Assembly (NCBI GenBank): GCA_001603505.1
Contig: LUZC01000042.1
Location: 1 to 64,000 of the forward strand
DNA: 64,000 nucleotides
Direction of reading: 5' to 3'
Origin: Bacteroidales bacterium Bact_11
Lineage (GTDB): Bacteria > Bacteroidota > Bacteroidia > Bacteroidales > UBA932
The position numbers and the translations under genes were made by a program. How positions within the stretch are numbered: the first letter of the stretch is position 1; every line of letters starts with the position of its first letter. Shown here in pieces: positions 17,128 to 24,913 of this stretch. The notes under the pieces were generated by a model. It was given only the letters and a program-made list of their open reading frames with translations. It was not told the DNA's origin and searched no databases.

Positions 17128-17688
17128 TTATTCTCCGGGATGGTGGATTTCCAAATGTTCTTCCGGGTCGTAGAGCAGTCCCGTGCAGATGCAGACCCGG
17201 TATTTCTGCTCCTGCAGCACGGGGAAGTTGCGGCAGCCCTCGCATCCTTTCCAGAACTCGACGTCGTCGGTCAGGTCGTCGTAGGTCACGGGGCGGAAAC
17301 CGAATTCGTAGTTCATTTTCATCACTGCCGCCGAGGTGGTCATGGAGAAGATCTTGGCGTCGGGGAACAGTTTCCGCGAGAGGATGAAGGTCTGTTCCTT
17401 GATGCGCCTGGCGATGCCCATCGCGCGGAATTCTTCGGAGACGATGAGGCCGGAGTTGGCCACAAAGCTTTTGCCGCCCCACGATTCGATGTAGGAGAAA
17501 CCGGCGAACCGGCCGTCGTCAGTCAGGGCGATTACGGCTTTGCCGGCCAGAATCTTGTCGCGGATGTACTCCGGCGTACGCCGGGCGATGCCGATCTTGT
17601 CGCCGAGCGAAGAGAGATAGAGTTCGTGGCACACGTCCTCTGCGTATGGGAGGTGGCTTTCATCGGCCACCAGGACATTCACGTTCAT
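17128..17688 (-). CDS. GNAT-family acyltransferase of the arginine operon
   Basis: 186 residues with a GNAT fold: the acyl-CoA binding loop is EEFRAMGIARRIKEQ near 89-103, and VIALTDDGRFAGFSYIES forms the preceding strands. The C-terminal third is Cys-rich (FWKGCEGCRNFPVLQEQKYRVCICTGL), suggesting a metal site not usual in GNAT enzymes. Placement between argR and argG suggests an N-acylating step on glutamate (acetyl or succinyl), the first reaction of the pathway. That role is inferred from context only. Confidence 0.82.
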   Translation of the reverse strand: MNVNVLVADESHLPYAEDVCHELYLSSLGDKIGIARRTPEYIRDKILAGKAVIALTDDGRFAGFSYIESWGGKSFVANSGLIVSEEFRAMGIARRIKEQTFILSRKLFPDAKIFSMTTSAAVMKMNYEFGFRPVTYDDLTDDVEFWKGCEGCRNFPVLQEQKYRVCICTGLLYDPEEHLEIHHPGE

Positions 17689-17696
17689 AAGGCAGG

Positions 17697-18173
17697 TTAT
17701 TTTTCAATCAGACGTTTCCCGATGCCCGGGATGAGCCGTTCCAGGTGCAGCAGCAATTCGGTTTGCGGCGCGTTTTCGCGCAGGATGAGCAGCAGGGTGT
17801 CTTCGCCGGCCACTGTGCCCATCAGTCCCGGGAGTCTGTGTTCGTCGATCAGCGCGCCAACCATATTGGCGCAGCCGGGCAGGGTTTTGACCACGCCCAT
17901 CTGTCCGGAGATTTCCAGGCTCACGATGCATTCCCCGGCGCGGCTTTCGGGAAGCAGGATGCCCCGCTGGGGTTGTGCGGATTCAGGAAGGACGTAGCAA
18001 TAAACCCCGTCTTTGTCGTGCTGCTTGGAGATACGGAGTTTCTTCAGGTCGCGCGAGAGGGTGGCCTGGGTGGTCAGTATCCCTTTTTCCGCCAGCAGCC
18101 CGATGAGTTCCTCTTGGCTCCGAATGACGCGGGTGCGAACCAGTTCTTGAATGATATCGGCTCGGTTATTCAT
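17697..18173 (-). CDS. argR: Arginine repressor
   Basis: Arginine-responsive hexameric regulator. The N-terminal winged helix is visible in IRSQEELIGLLAEKGILTTQATLSRDL; the C-terminal oligomerisation and arginine-binding part includes PGCANMVGALIDEHRLPGLMGTVAGEDTLLLI. I start it at MNNRADIIQEL (18173), since the nine residues before it overlap an ARG-box-like site. 158 residues. It heads the arginine operon, and ARG-box-like sites flank its -7 element, so autoregulation is likely. Confidence 0.95.
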   Translation of the reverse strand: MNNRADIIQELVRTRVIRSQEELIGLLAEKGILTTQATLSRDLKKLRISKQHDKDGVYCYVLPESAQPQRGILLPESRAGECIVSLEISGQMGVVKTLPGCANMVGALIDEHRLPGLMGTVAGEDTLLLILRENAPQTELLLHLERLIPGIGKRLIEK

Positions 18174-18187
18174 AAAATAGGCAGAAA

Positions 18188-18205
18188 TCTGTATAAACAT
18201 TCAAA
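18188..18205. promoter_or_regulatory. Secondary ARG-box-like site
   Basis: Compared with the E. coli consensus WNTNAATWWWWATTNANW this site keeps the inner T and the full ATTCAAA half but has TAT for AAT and other mismatches. It lies just downstream of the argR -7 element and 31 bases from the better site. Confidence 0.4.
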
Positions 18206-18212
18206 TTTTCTG

Positions 18213-18220
18213 CAAATATA
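18213..18220 (-). promoter_or_regulatory. Promoter -7 element of the arginine operon
   Basis: CAAATATA reads TATATTTG on the minus strand, 39 bases upstream of the argR start. The primary ARG-box-like site overlaps its upstream edge. Confidence 0.6.
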
Positions 18221-18236
18221 CAAATAATTATTCATA
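18219..18236. promoter_or_regulatory. ARG-box-like operator between argR and yraN
   Basis: TACAAATAATTATTCATA fits WNTNAATWWWWATTNANW at every defined position but one. It covers the region just upstream of the argR -7 element and ends directly at the TTG of the divergent promoter, so ArgR bound here could affect both directions. Confidence 0.65.
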
Positions 18237-18268
18237 TTGTACCGATATTGTATTTTTTATTACCTTTG
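18237..18268 (+). promoter_or_regulatory. Promoter of the yraN gene
   Basis: TTG (18237-18239), 21 bases, TACCTTTG (18261-18268). The TTG abuts the ARG-box-like site. Confidence 0.7.
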
Positions 18269-18296
18269 TAAAATAAGAGACCAAACGAAGCGTGTT

Positions 18297-18665
18297 TTGA
18301 AAAAGAGCGAGACGGGAAGAAGGGGAGAAGATGTTGCACTGGACTGGTTGCTGGCGCACGGGTTCCGGTTGCTCGACCGCAACTGGCGGGCGGGCCACAA
18401 GGAACTGGATCTGGTGGTGGAAAGTGCCCAGCGTGTACACATAGTGGAGGTTAAAACCATGACACCGCCGTTGCTGATCCGTCCCTACGAGAAGGTGGAC
18501 AGCCGCAAACAGGCCTCGCTGGTGCAGGCAGCACGCAAATACATCGCGTGGCGGCACGTGTCCAAAGAGGTGCAGTTCGACGTGTTGTCCGTGGTTCTTG
18601 CAGAGGATGGCAATGAAGTGGAGTACATCCCTGAGGCCTTTTACCCGATTCGCTTCGGCTTGTAA
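18297..18665 (+). CDS. YraN/UPF0102-family nuclease-fold protein
   Basis: The track starts at 18237, upstream of the promoter's own -7 element, which is not possible for this promoter. The TTG at 18297 gives MKKSETGRRGEDVALDWLL and 122 residues, the standard family size. The restriction-endonuclease-like core is clear: GRRGED, then NWRAGHKELDLVV and VHIVEVKT, giving the E-D-ExK pattern. The family's role is not well defined; related proteins are linked to DNA processing. It precedes manC by 26 bases. Confidence 0.88.
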   Translation: MKKSETGRRGEDVALDWLLAHGFRLLDRNWRAGHKELDLVVESAQRVHIVEVKTMTPPLLIRPYEKVDSRKQASLVQAARKYIAWRHVSKEVQFDVLSVVLAEDGNEVEYIPEAFYPIRFGL

Positions 18666-18691
18666 GAAAAAATGACTATCAGACTCATCAT

Positions 18692-19789
18692 ATGAACAAT
18701 AATCATTATTGCATCATTATGGCCGGGGGTATCGGCAGCCGCTTCTGGCCGGTCAGCCGCCAGTCGCGTCCCAAGCAGTTCATCGATCTGCTCGGCATTG
18801 GGCGGACCTTCCTGCAAATGACCTACGACCGATACGCCGGCATCGTGCCCGAAGAGAACATCCTCATCGTGACGGCCGAGCGCTATTACGGCCTGGTCAA
18901 GGAACAGCTGCCACAAGTGTGCGAGGAGAACATCCTGCTGGAGCCCTACAAGCGCAACACGGCTCCCTGCGTGGCCTATGCCACCTATAAATTGCTCAAG
19001 AAGAATCCCGAAGCAACAGTGGTTGTAGCCCCGGCCGACCATCTGATCATCGGTGACGCGCAGTTTCGCGATGTCATCGTCTCGGCGCTGGAGCATGCCG
19101 AACACAGCGATAATCTTTTCACGATCGGCATCGACCCGACGCGTCCTGAGACGAATTACGGCTACATTCAGTTCAACAAATCCAACACGGAGCGGGTGGG
19201 CTCGCACGACGTGTTCCAAGTCAAGACATTCACCGAAAAGCCCAATGCCGATCTGGCACGTGTGTTCCTGGAAACGGGTGAATTCCTTTGGAACTCCGGC
19301 ATGTTCATCTGGAATCTGCAGGCCATCAAAGCCGAGCTTGAGCATTGTCTGCCGGAAGTTACGACGCTGTTCCGCGGCGGGGAGGAATTCTATTACACGC
19401 CGGGCGAGAAAGATTTCATCCGTCGCGTGTACGAAGATTGCCCGGCCATCTCCATCGATTATGGCGTGATGGAGAAAACCCAGCGCGCCTGGGTGTTCCC
19501 GTCGGATTTCGGCTGGAGCGACCTCGGCACCTGGGGATCCGTGTACGAGCGTGTTTCCAAGAGCGCCGATGGGAATATCGTCAGCGGAGGAGTCCAGATG
19601 ATTGACGATGTGAAGAATTCCATTGTCCTGTGTACCAACCAGCAGAAACTGGTTGTGGCACGCAGCATCGATAACATGATGGTGGTCGACATGGACGATG
19701 TGCTGCTGGTGTGCCGCCGCGACGACCGTGTCGTGAAAGACGTGGTGACCGACTTGACAGTGAAAGACAAAATCGACCGTTACCTGTAG
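18692..19789 (+). CDS. manC: Mannose-1-phosphate guanylyltransferase
   Basis: Makes GDP-mannose from mannose-1-phosphate and GTP for glycan synthesis. Family motifs are present: IIMAGGIGSRFWPVSRQSRPKQF (nucleotide loop and Lys), VVVAPADHLI, NYGYIQ, FTEKP, FLWNSGMFIW and SDFGWSDLGTW. At 365 residues it is the single-domain form without the C-terminal isomerase. Mannose-6-phosphate isomerase (manA) is encoded 41 kb away in this window; a phosphomannomutase is not. Confidence 0.94.
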   Translation: MNNNHYCIIMAGGIGSRFWPVSRQSRPKQFIDLLGIGRTFLQMTYDRYAGIVPEENILIVTAERYYGLVKEQLPQVCEENILLEPYKRNTAPCVAYATYKLLKKNPEATVVVAPADHLIIGDAQFRDVIVSALEHAEHSDNLFTIGIDPTRPETNYGYIQFNKSNTERVGSHDVFQVKTFTEKPNADLARVFLETGEFLWNSGMFIWNLQAIKAELEHCLPEVTTLFRGGEEFYYTPGEKDFIRRVYEDCPAISIDYGVMEKTQRAWVFPSDFGWSDLGTWGSVYERVSKSADGNIVSGGVQMIDDVKNSIVLCTNQQKLVVARSIDNMMVVDMDDVLLVCRRDDRVVKDVVTDLTVKDKIDRYL

Positions 19790-19801
19790 TCGCCTGAACC
19801 C

Positions 19802-21073
19802 ATGAAAGAGAAAACGTTGAAAATTTCCGTCCAGTCCGAAATCGGCAAACTGGACGCTGTTTTGCTGCATACTCCGGGCGCCGAGGTCGAGAATATGACG
19901 CCTCGGATGGCCCAGCGGGCCCTTTACAGCGATATCCTGAATTTGTCGATCGCCCGGCGCGAATACGAGCAGATCGAGGGTGTCCTGTCGAAGGTGGCGC
20001 AAGTCTATCAGGTTCGCGACCTGCTGGCCAGGGTGCTCGACAAACCTGATCGTCGGCGTGCGCTGATCACGAAGATATGCCTGGCCGAGAAGGCGGGCAG
20101 CAGCTTCGCCACGTTGATGGAAATGCCGACACCGCAACTGGTCAGGGCTTTGATTGAAGGTCTTCCGGCCAAGATTGACACGCTGACGGCCTTCCTCAAT
20201 GAAGACTATTACGCGCTTTTCCCGCTCTACAATTTCTATTTTACGCGCGACTCTTCCGTGACCATCGGCAACAACGCACTGATTTGCCGCATGGCCAATC
20301 AGGTGCGTGCCCGTGAAGCGATGATCATGGAAGCCATTTACCAGGGAAGCGGCGCTTTTTCCTGTGGAACCATCGACCTGCAGAACGAACTGCCCGCAGA
20401 AGGAAAATTGTTTATCGAGGGCGGTGACGTGCAGGTACTGCGCGACGACATTCTGGTGGTCGGCAACGGCATGCGTACCAGCGCTGCGGGCATCGACGCG
20501 CTGGCCCGGCATCTGTGTGAGCGCTGTCCCAAGGGGAAGCGGCACATCCTCGTCCAGCAGCTCCCTTCCGCACCGGAATCGTTCATCCATCTCGACATGG
20601 TGTTCACGCAGCTCGACCGCGACAAGTGCATGGTGTTCGAGCCGCTCATCCAGGGCGACCATACTTTCCAGACCGTCCACATCACACTCGAAGACGGACG
20701 TGTGAGCAAGATCCGCGGCGTGGCAGGCATCCTGCCGACGCTCCGCCGGCTGGGTTTGGACCTGGAGCCGGTGCGCTGTGGCGGTTCGGCCGACAGCTGG
20801 GTGCAGGAGCGCGAGCAGTGGCATAGCGGTTCCAACCTGTTTGCCATTGCGCCTGGCAAGGTGTTGTGCTATGCCCGCAACGAGGCGACGCTGGGAGAAC
20901 TCGACCGCCATGGCTTCGAGGTGCTCTCGGCCCGCGACGTGATCGCCGGCAAAAAGAATCCGGCCGATTATGCCCGCTGCTGCATCGCTATCCAGGGTTC
21001 CGAGCTTCCCCGTGGCGGCGGCGGTGCCCGCTGCATGACCATGCCGCTCTCGCGCAAGCCGGTTGAATGGTAG
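19802..21073 (+). CDS. arcA: Arginine deiminase
   Basis: Hydrolyses arginine to citrulline and ammonia. The guanidino-modifying-enzyme motifs are all here: FYFTRDSSVTIG, FIEGGDV, ESFIHLDMVF, and the nucleophile Cys411 in GGGARCMTMPL. 423 residues is typical. No arcB, arcC or arginine/ornithine antiporter is adjacent. It follows manC by 12 bases, possibly co-transcribed, and lies close to argG and argH, which would reverse the reaction. Confidence 0.93.
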   Translation: MKEKTLKISVQSEIGKLDAVLLHTPGAEVENMTPRMAQRALYSDILNLSIARREYEQIEGVLSKVAQVYQVRDLLARVLDKPDRRRALITKICLAEKAGSSFATLMEMPTPQLVRALIEGLPAKIDTLTAFLNEDYYALFPLYNFYFTRDSSVTIGNNALICRMANQVRAREAMIMEAIYQGSGAFSCGTIDLQNELPAEGKLFIEGGDVQVLRDDILVVGNGMRTSAAGIDALARHLCERCPKGKRHILVQQLPSAPESFIHLDMVFTQLDRDKCMVFEPLIQGDHTFQTVHITLEDGRVSKIRGVAGILPTLRRLGLDLEPVRCGGSADSWVQEREQWHSGSNLFAIAPGKVLCYARNEATLGELDRHGFEVLSARDVIAGKKNPADYARCCIAIQGSELPRGGGGARCMTMPLSRKPVEW

Positions 21074-21092
21074 GAGATATTTATTACTTTTG
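21063..21092 (+). promoter_or_regulatory. Promoter of pheS
   Basis: TTG (21063-21065) inside the arcA 3' end, 19 bases, then TACTTTTG (21085-21092), 20 bases before the pheS ATG. Confidence 0.7.
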
Positions 21093-21112
21093 CGTTCTAA
21101 TTTTGATACGTC

Positions 21113-22150
21113 ATGGCAATATCCAACGAGAAGATTGAACAGATGATGGCTTCCATCCAGGAGCTGAAGGCGGCCAAGGAACAGGAAATCGAGGAACTGC
21201 GCGTGAAATGGCTTGGCAAGAAGGGCGAGATCACGCAGTTGTTCGAAGAGTTCCGGACTGTCGACAGGGAGCAGAAACGGGAATTCGGACAGCGTCTGAA
21301 TGCCCTCAAGAACGCCGCTACGGCGAAGATTGAGGAGCTGCGCGCCTTGCTTGAGGAGATGGCCGATCCTTCCGCGGCTTCGTTCGACTTGACCAAGCCC
21401 GGCGACCGCATGGAACTGGGCGCGCGTCATCCGATTTCCGTGACCCGCGAGGAAATCATTTCCATCTTCAGCAAGTTCGGCTATTCCGTGGCGGAAGGCC
21501 CGGAGATCGAGGACGACTGGCACGTGTTCAGCGCCCTGAATTTCCCGCCGGAGCATCCTGCCCGCGACATGCAGGACACGTTTTTCGTAGAGCCGGGTGG
21601 TGACAACCCGATTCTGCTGCGTACGCACACATCCTCGGTGCAGGTGCGCACCATGGAAAAGATGCGTCCGCCCATCCGTGTGATCTGCCCGGGGCGCGTG
21701 TTCCGAAACGAGGCTATCTCAGCCCGCGCGCACTGCATCTTCCACCAGGTGGAAGGCCTCTATATCGACAAGAACGTTTCGTTCGCCGACTTGAAGCAGG
21801 CCATCCTGCTGTTCGCCCAGGAGATGTTCGGGGCTGAGACGCAGATCCGCATGCGGCCGTCGTATTTCCCGTTCACGGAGCCGAGCGCCGAGGTCGATGT
21901 GAGCTGTAACATCTGCAAGGGAAAGGGTTGCAACATCTGCAAGGGAACGGGTTGGCTCGAAATTCTGGGATGCGGTATGGTCGACCCGAACGTGCTCCGT
22001 GCCTCGGGCATCGATCCGGAAGTGTACAGCGGATTTGCTTTCGGTATGGGAATCGAGCGCATCGCGATGCTGAAGTGGCAGGTGAAGGACCTGCGCAACT
22101 ATTTCGAGAACGACATCCGCTTCCTCCGTCAGTTCGAAGCAGCGATTTAG
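21113..22150 (+). CDS. pheS: Phenylalanyl-tRNA synthetase alpha subunit
   Basis: Class II catalytic subunit that charges tRNA-Phe with PheT. A coiled-coil N-terminus (about 1-90) precedes the catalytic core with HPISVTREEI, the motif-2 region VICPGRVFRNEAISARAHCIFHQVEG, and motif 3 FAFGMGIERIAML. Residues near 264-280 carry a doubled CNICKG Cys-rich insertion that resembles a zinc ribbon and that I associate with Bacteroidota PheS. 345 residues. pheT is not in the window. Confidence 0.96.
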   Translation: MAISNEKIEQMMASIQELKAAKEQEIEELRVKWLGKKGEITQLFEEFRTVDREQKREFGQRLNALKNAATAKIEELRALLEEMADPSAASFDLTKPGDRMELGARHPISVTREEIISIFSKFGYSVAEGPEIEDDWHVFSALNFPPEHPARDMQDTFFVEPGGDNPILLRTHTSSVQVRTMEKMRPPIRVICPGRVFRNEAISARAHCIFHQVEGLYIDKNVSFADLKQAILLFAQEMFGAETQIRMRPSYFPFTEPSAEVDVSCNICKGKGCNICKGTGWLEILGCGMVDPNVLRASGIDPEVYSGFAFGMGIERIAMLKWQVKDLRNYFENDIRFLRQFEAAI

Positions 22151-22160
22151 TGAAAAAAAA

Positions 22161-22191
22161 TTTGGGAGTACAAAAAAAGTTCTTACCTTTG
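22161..22191 (+). promoter_or_regulatory. Promoter of tRNA-Gly inside an inverted repeat
   Basis: TTTG (22161-22164), 19 bases, TACCTTTG (22184-22191): a near-perfect consensus promoter 10 bases before the tRNA. Its -33 lies in TTGGGAGT (22162-22169), whose exact reverse complement ACTCCCAA is at 22193-22200. Confidence 0.8.
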
Positions 22192-22201
22192 CACTCCCAA
22201 C

Positions 22202-22274
<73 letters not shown>

Positions 22275-22280
22275 CAAAGC

Positions 22281-22313
22281 AAAAGCAGCAGCCTCTAGGT
22301 TGCTGCTTTTTGT
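22281..22313 (+). terminator. Terminator after tRNA-Gly
   Basis: AAAGCAGCAGCC, loop TCTA, GGTTGCTGCTTTTT: a stem of more than 10 bp (one G-T pair) ending in a T run. Confidence 0.85.
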
Positions 22314-22364
22314 TTTGCAGGAGACTCGGACGAAGCGACCCCAGCCCTCGCCCGGGGCAGCCTT

Positions 22365-23525
22365 TTAATCGTTTACGAGTGCACAGTAGTTTTTGTAGAC
22401 GTCCCGCACGACATCGTCCCAGTTGAGATATAGGTCGTTTCGGGCGGCGGCTGAGATACGGCCATATCCCTCGGGATCAGACAGAATATCTATGATCATC
22501 CGGGCATAGCGGTCCTCATCCGGAGGACAGACGTAACCGTTGACGCCAGGGGTCACGGTGGCGGCGGTGCGGGCGCCTTCCAGGAAAACGGTGGGTGTGC
22601 CCTGGCAGGCGGCTTCAATCTGTACCAGGGAGTTGGCATCATATAGGGAGGGGAAGAGGAAGAGTTTGGCTCGGGCGTACAGGTTCTCCAGCATATCCTT
22701 GCCAGAAATCAGGCCGCACATGACCACTTCCTCCGCCAGTCCCTGTTCCCGCACGAGTTCGGTGAGCTTATCCTCATCTTGCCCCCTGCCGACGAACAGC
22801 ATCCGGAAGTTCTTCAGGCCCATTGCCTTGGCTTTCGCAAGGGCACGGACCGTGAAGTCGATATTCTTGATGAAATTGATCCGTCCCACGAACAAGAAAA
22901 CCGTGGCATCGGCAGGTATGCCGTAGGTCTCATTGACAATCCGTGCGGCTTCCGCAGGGTTTGCGACGGGACGATGGTCGGTGGCGTTGAGACGAACCTT
23001 ACAGGGGGCGGTGAGTCCGTATTCGTGGAGATAGAGATCCCTGATGCCGGCGTTCACGGCCCAGCATTCGTCGCAGGCGTTGAACACGCGCATGATGGTA
23101 CTCATCGCCATGTTCAGGGCCGGCTTGAATTTGAGGGGTTTTTCAAAGTCCTGCTTGTACTGCGAATGCAGGGTGGCCACCACGGGCAGTCTGTGTACTT
23201 TCCCGTAGAGAACGCCCTGTAAGCCCACTGTGAAAGGGGAATGGATATGGACCAGGTCTATGCCGCTCAGGATGAGCTGGGCCTCGAACCGGGGGTCCAG
23301 AGACGGGGCGGGAATATCGTAGTCGCTTTTGATGAGCGGCAACGATGCGCAGCGGAACACTTTGTACGGCAGCCGGGCGTCGTCTTCCTTATTGAATCCC
23401 CGGGTTTCGGGGCAGAACACCACCACGTCGCAATATTGAACGAGCCGACGGGCGTAATTGTCCACCACCTTAATGACTCCGTCGACCATCGGATACCAGG
23501 TGTCGATAAATAGTCCGATTTTCAT
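22365..23525 (-). CDS. Glycosyltransferase family 4 protein
   Basis: A GT-B retaining glycosyltransferase of 386 residues starting at MKIGLFIDTWYPMVDGVIKV (23525); the 21 residues before it in the track read into the divergent promoter. The N-terminal domain has DLVHIHSPFTVGLQG and VVATLHSQY; the C-terminal donor-binding domain has FLFVGRINFIKN, FVGRGQDEDKL and the E-x7-E type segment LFLFPSLYDANSLVQIEAACQ. The overall pattern resembles diacylglycerol or phosphatidylinositol sugar transferases, but donor and acceptor cannot be set. It stands alone, divergent from the AlgE-like porin gene. Confidence 0.9.
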   Translation of the reverse strand: MKIGLFIDTWYPMVDGVIKVVDNYARRLVQYCDVVVFCPETRGFNKEDDARLPYKVFRCASLPLIKSDYDIPAPSLDPRFEAQLILSGIDLVHIHSPFTVGLQGVLYGKVHRLPVVATLHSQYKQDFEKPLKFKPALNMAMSTIMRVFNACDECWAVNAGIRDLYLHEYGLTAPCKVRLNATDHRPVANPAEAARIVNETYGIPADATVFLFVGRINFIKNIDFTVRALAKAKAMGLKNFRMLFVGRGQDEDKLTELVREQGLAEEVVMCGLISGKDMLENLYARAKLFLFPSLYDANSLVQIEAACQGTPTVFLEGARTAATVTPGVNGYVCPPDEDRYARMIIDILSDPEGYGRISAAARNDLYLNWDDVVRDVYKNYCALVND

Positions 23526-23552
23526 ATGTAGCTGACTTTTCGATTTTTTACG

Positions 23553-23560
23553 TAAATTTG
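23553..23560 (+). promoter_or_regulatory. Promoter -7 element of the porin gene
   Basis: TAAATTTG, 26 bases upstream of the ATG at 23587; no good -33. Confidence 0.45.
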
Positions 23561-23586
23561 TAAAACTGTCCCTGGTCATACGCTTC

Positions 23587-24885
23587 ATGAAAAATATTCT
23601 TCTTCTTGCCTTCGCCCTGCTGGTTATTGTGCCGGCTTATGCCCAGCCTGACACCCTGCAGTCGTCCAAATCCCACCATTTCAGCGTCAGAGGGGAACTT
23701 TGGACAAGAGGCGAAATTCGTGCCGGAGCGCTGCCGGCCCAGAACGGGGAAGAGAAGGCTTATTTCCTGTCGGGAAGCACCCTGCTGGGTCTAGATTATC
23801 TGCATAATGGATTTCAGGTCAGGATCGCCCCCAAGCATTCCGGCGTGTGGGGCGCCCAAAACGGGGGAGACCTCAGCCTCGACGAAGGATGGATCTCGCT
23901 GACGCACCGCAGCGGCCTCTTCCTCAAGGTAGGCCGGCAGAAAATCGCCTACGACGACGAACGCATCATCGGCACCAACGACTGGGTCATGAACCCCAGC
24001 CGCCCCGATCTGATCAAGGCCGGCATCGACCGGGAGAAACACAAGTTGCATGTGCTCTTCGCTTTTAACCAGAACGCCGACAATGTAAACGGCGGTTCCT
24101 ACTACAAGGATGGCGGCCAGCCCTACAAATCGATGCAGACGGTGTGGTACCACACCGATCCCCTGCCGCAGCTGGGCGTTTCGCTGCTCTTTATGAACAC
24201 GGGGATGCAGAATCCCCTCGACAGCCTGAACGACACGCAGTACCAACAGCTGTTCGGCGCTTTCGTGGAGGGACGTCCCGGTCCCGTGGATATCCAGGCG
24301 TCGTATTACCGGCAAACGGGCCACTGTGAGTACGCGCTTCCCATCCATGCCTGGATGACCAGTATCGAAGCCGCCTGGCAGATGACGTCCCGCTTCCGGG
24401 TGAATACCGGATATTTCCATATGAGCGGCGACGAGAAGTTCTATGTACCGCCGGAAGGCGCCTTGGGCATGACCCTCAAGACGGAAGTACGCGGCTTCAA
24501 TCCCATTTTCGGCTCGCACCACCAGTTCTACGGCGCCATGGACTTTTTCTATGTCACTACCTATTATGGCGGCAACACGCCCGGCCTGCAGGACTTTCAT
24601 GTAGGCGTCAAATGGGATCCCTCCAAGACCGTATCCCTGCTTGCGTCGTATCACTACCTGGCAACCGCCATCCAGGTGCCGGAAACCACCAAGACGCTGG
24701 GGCACGAGCTGGAACTGTCCGCCTCGTGGACCCTCCTCAAGGACGTGACGCTCCAGGCGGGCTACTCTTTCATGGACGGAACCGAGACCATGGCGGTCCT
24801 CAAGCGTTCGCACAACCGCAATCATCTCAATTGGGGCTGGATCATGCTCAGCGTGACACCTGAATTCTTTTCGTATAGTTGGTAA
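23587..24885 (+). CDS. Alginate-export-family outer-membrane porin
   Basis: A 432-residue outer-membrane beta-barrel with signal peptide MKNILLLAFALLVIVPAYAQ. The AlgE-family hallmark GRQKIAYDDERIIGTNDW occurs near residue 118, and the rest alternates amphipathic strands (FRVNTGYFHMSGDEKFY, QFYGAMDFFYVTTYYGG). The protein ends FFSYSW with a terminal aromatic residue, as expected for barrel insertion. Family members let anionic polysaccharides or small sugars pass; in Bacteroidota the substrates are mostly unknown. It is followed by the GH109-like gene after 28 bases, suggesting sugar uptake or release. Confidence 0.85.
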   Translation: MKNILLLAFALLVIVPAYAQPDTLQSSKSHHFSVRGELWTRGEIRAGALPAQNGEEKAYFLSGSTLLGLDYLHNGFQVRIAPKHSGVWGAQNGGDLSLDEGWISLTHRSGLFLKVGRQKIAYDDERIIGTNDWVMNPSRPDLIKAGIDREKHKLHVLFAFNQNADNVNGGSYYKDGGQPYKSMQTVWYHTDPLPQLGVSLLFMNTGMQNPLDSLNDTQYQQLFGAFVEGRPGPVDIQASYYRQTGHCEYALPIHAWMTSIEAAWQMTSRFRVNTGYFHMSGDEKFYVPPEGALGMTLKTEVRGFNPIFGSHHQFYGAMDFFYVTTYYGGNTPGLQDFHVGVKWDPSKTVSLLASYHYLATAIQVPETTKTLGHELELSASWTLLKDVTLQAGYSFMDGTETMAVLKRSHNRNHLNWGWIMLSVTPEFFSYSW

Positions 24886-24913
24886 ACCTTGAAAAACGTA
24901 TTATTTCCCTGCA

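Noticed and set aside
18641-21628. 995-residue minus-strand ORF over manC, arcA and pheS
   Set aside because: It is antisense to three well-identified genes. In GC-rich DNA the reverse frame often stays open, and the translation shows low-complexity His/Arg/Gly patterns and no domain.
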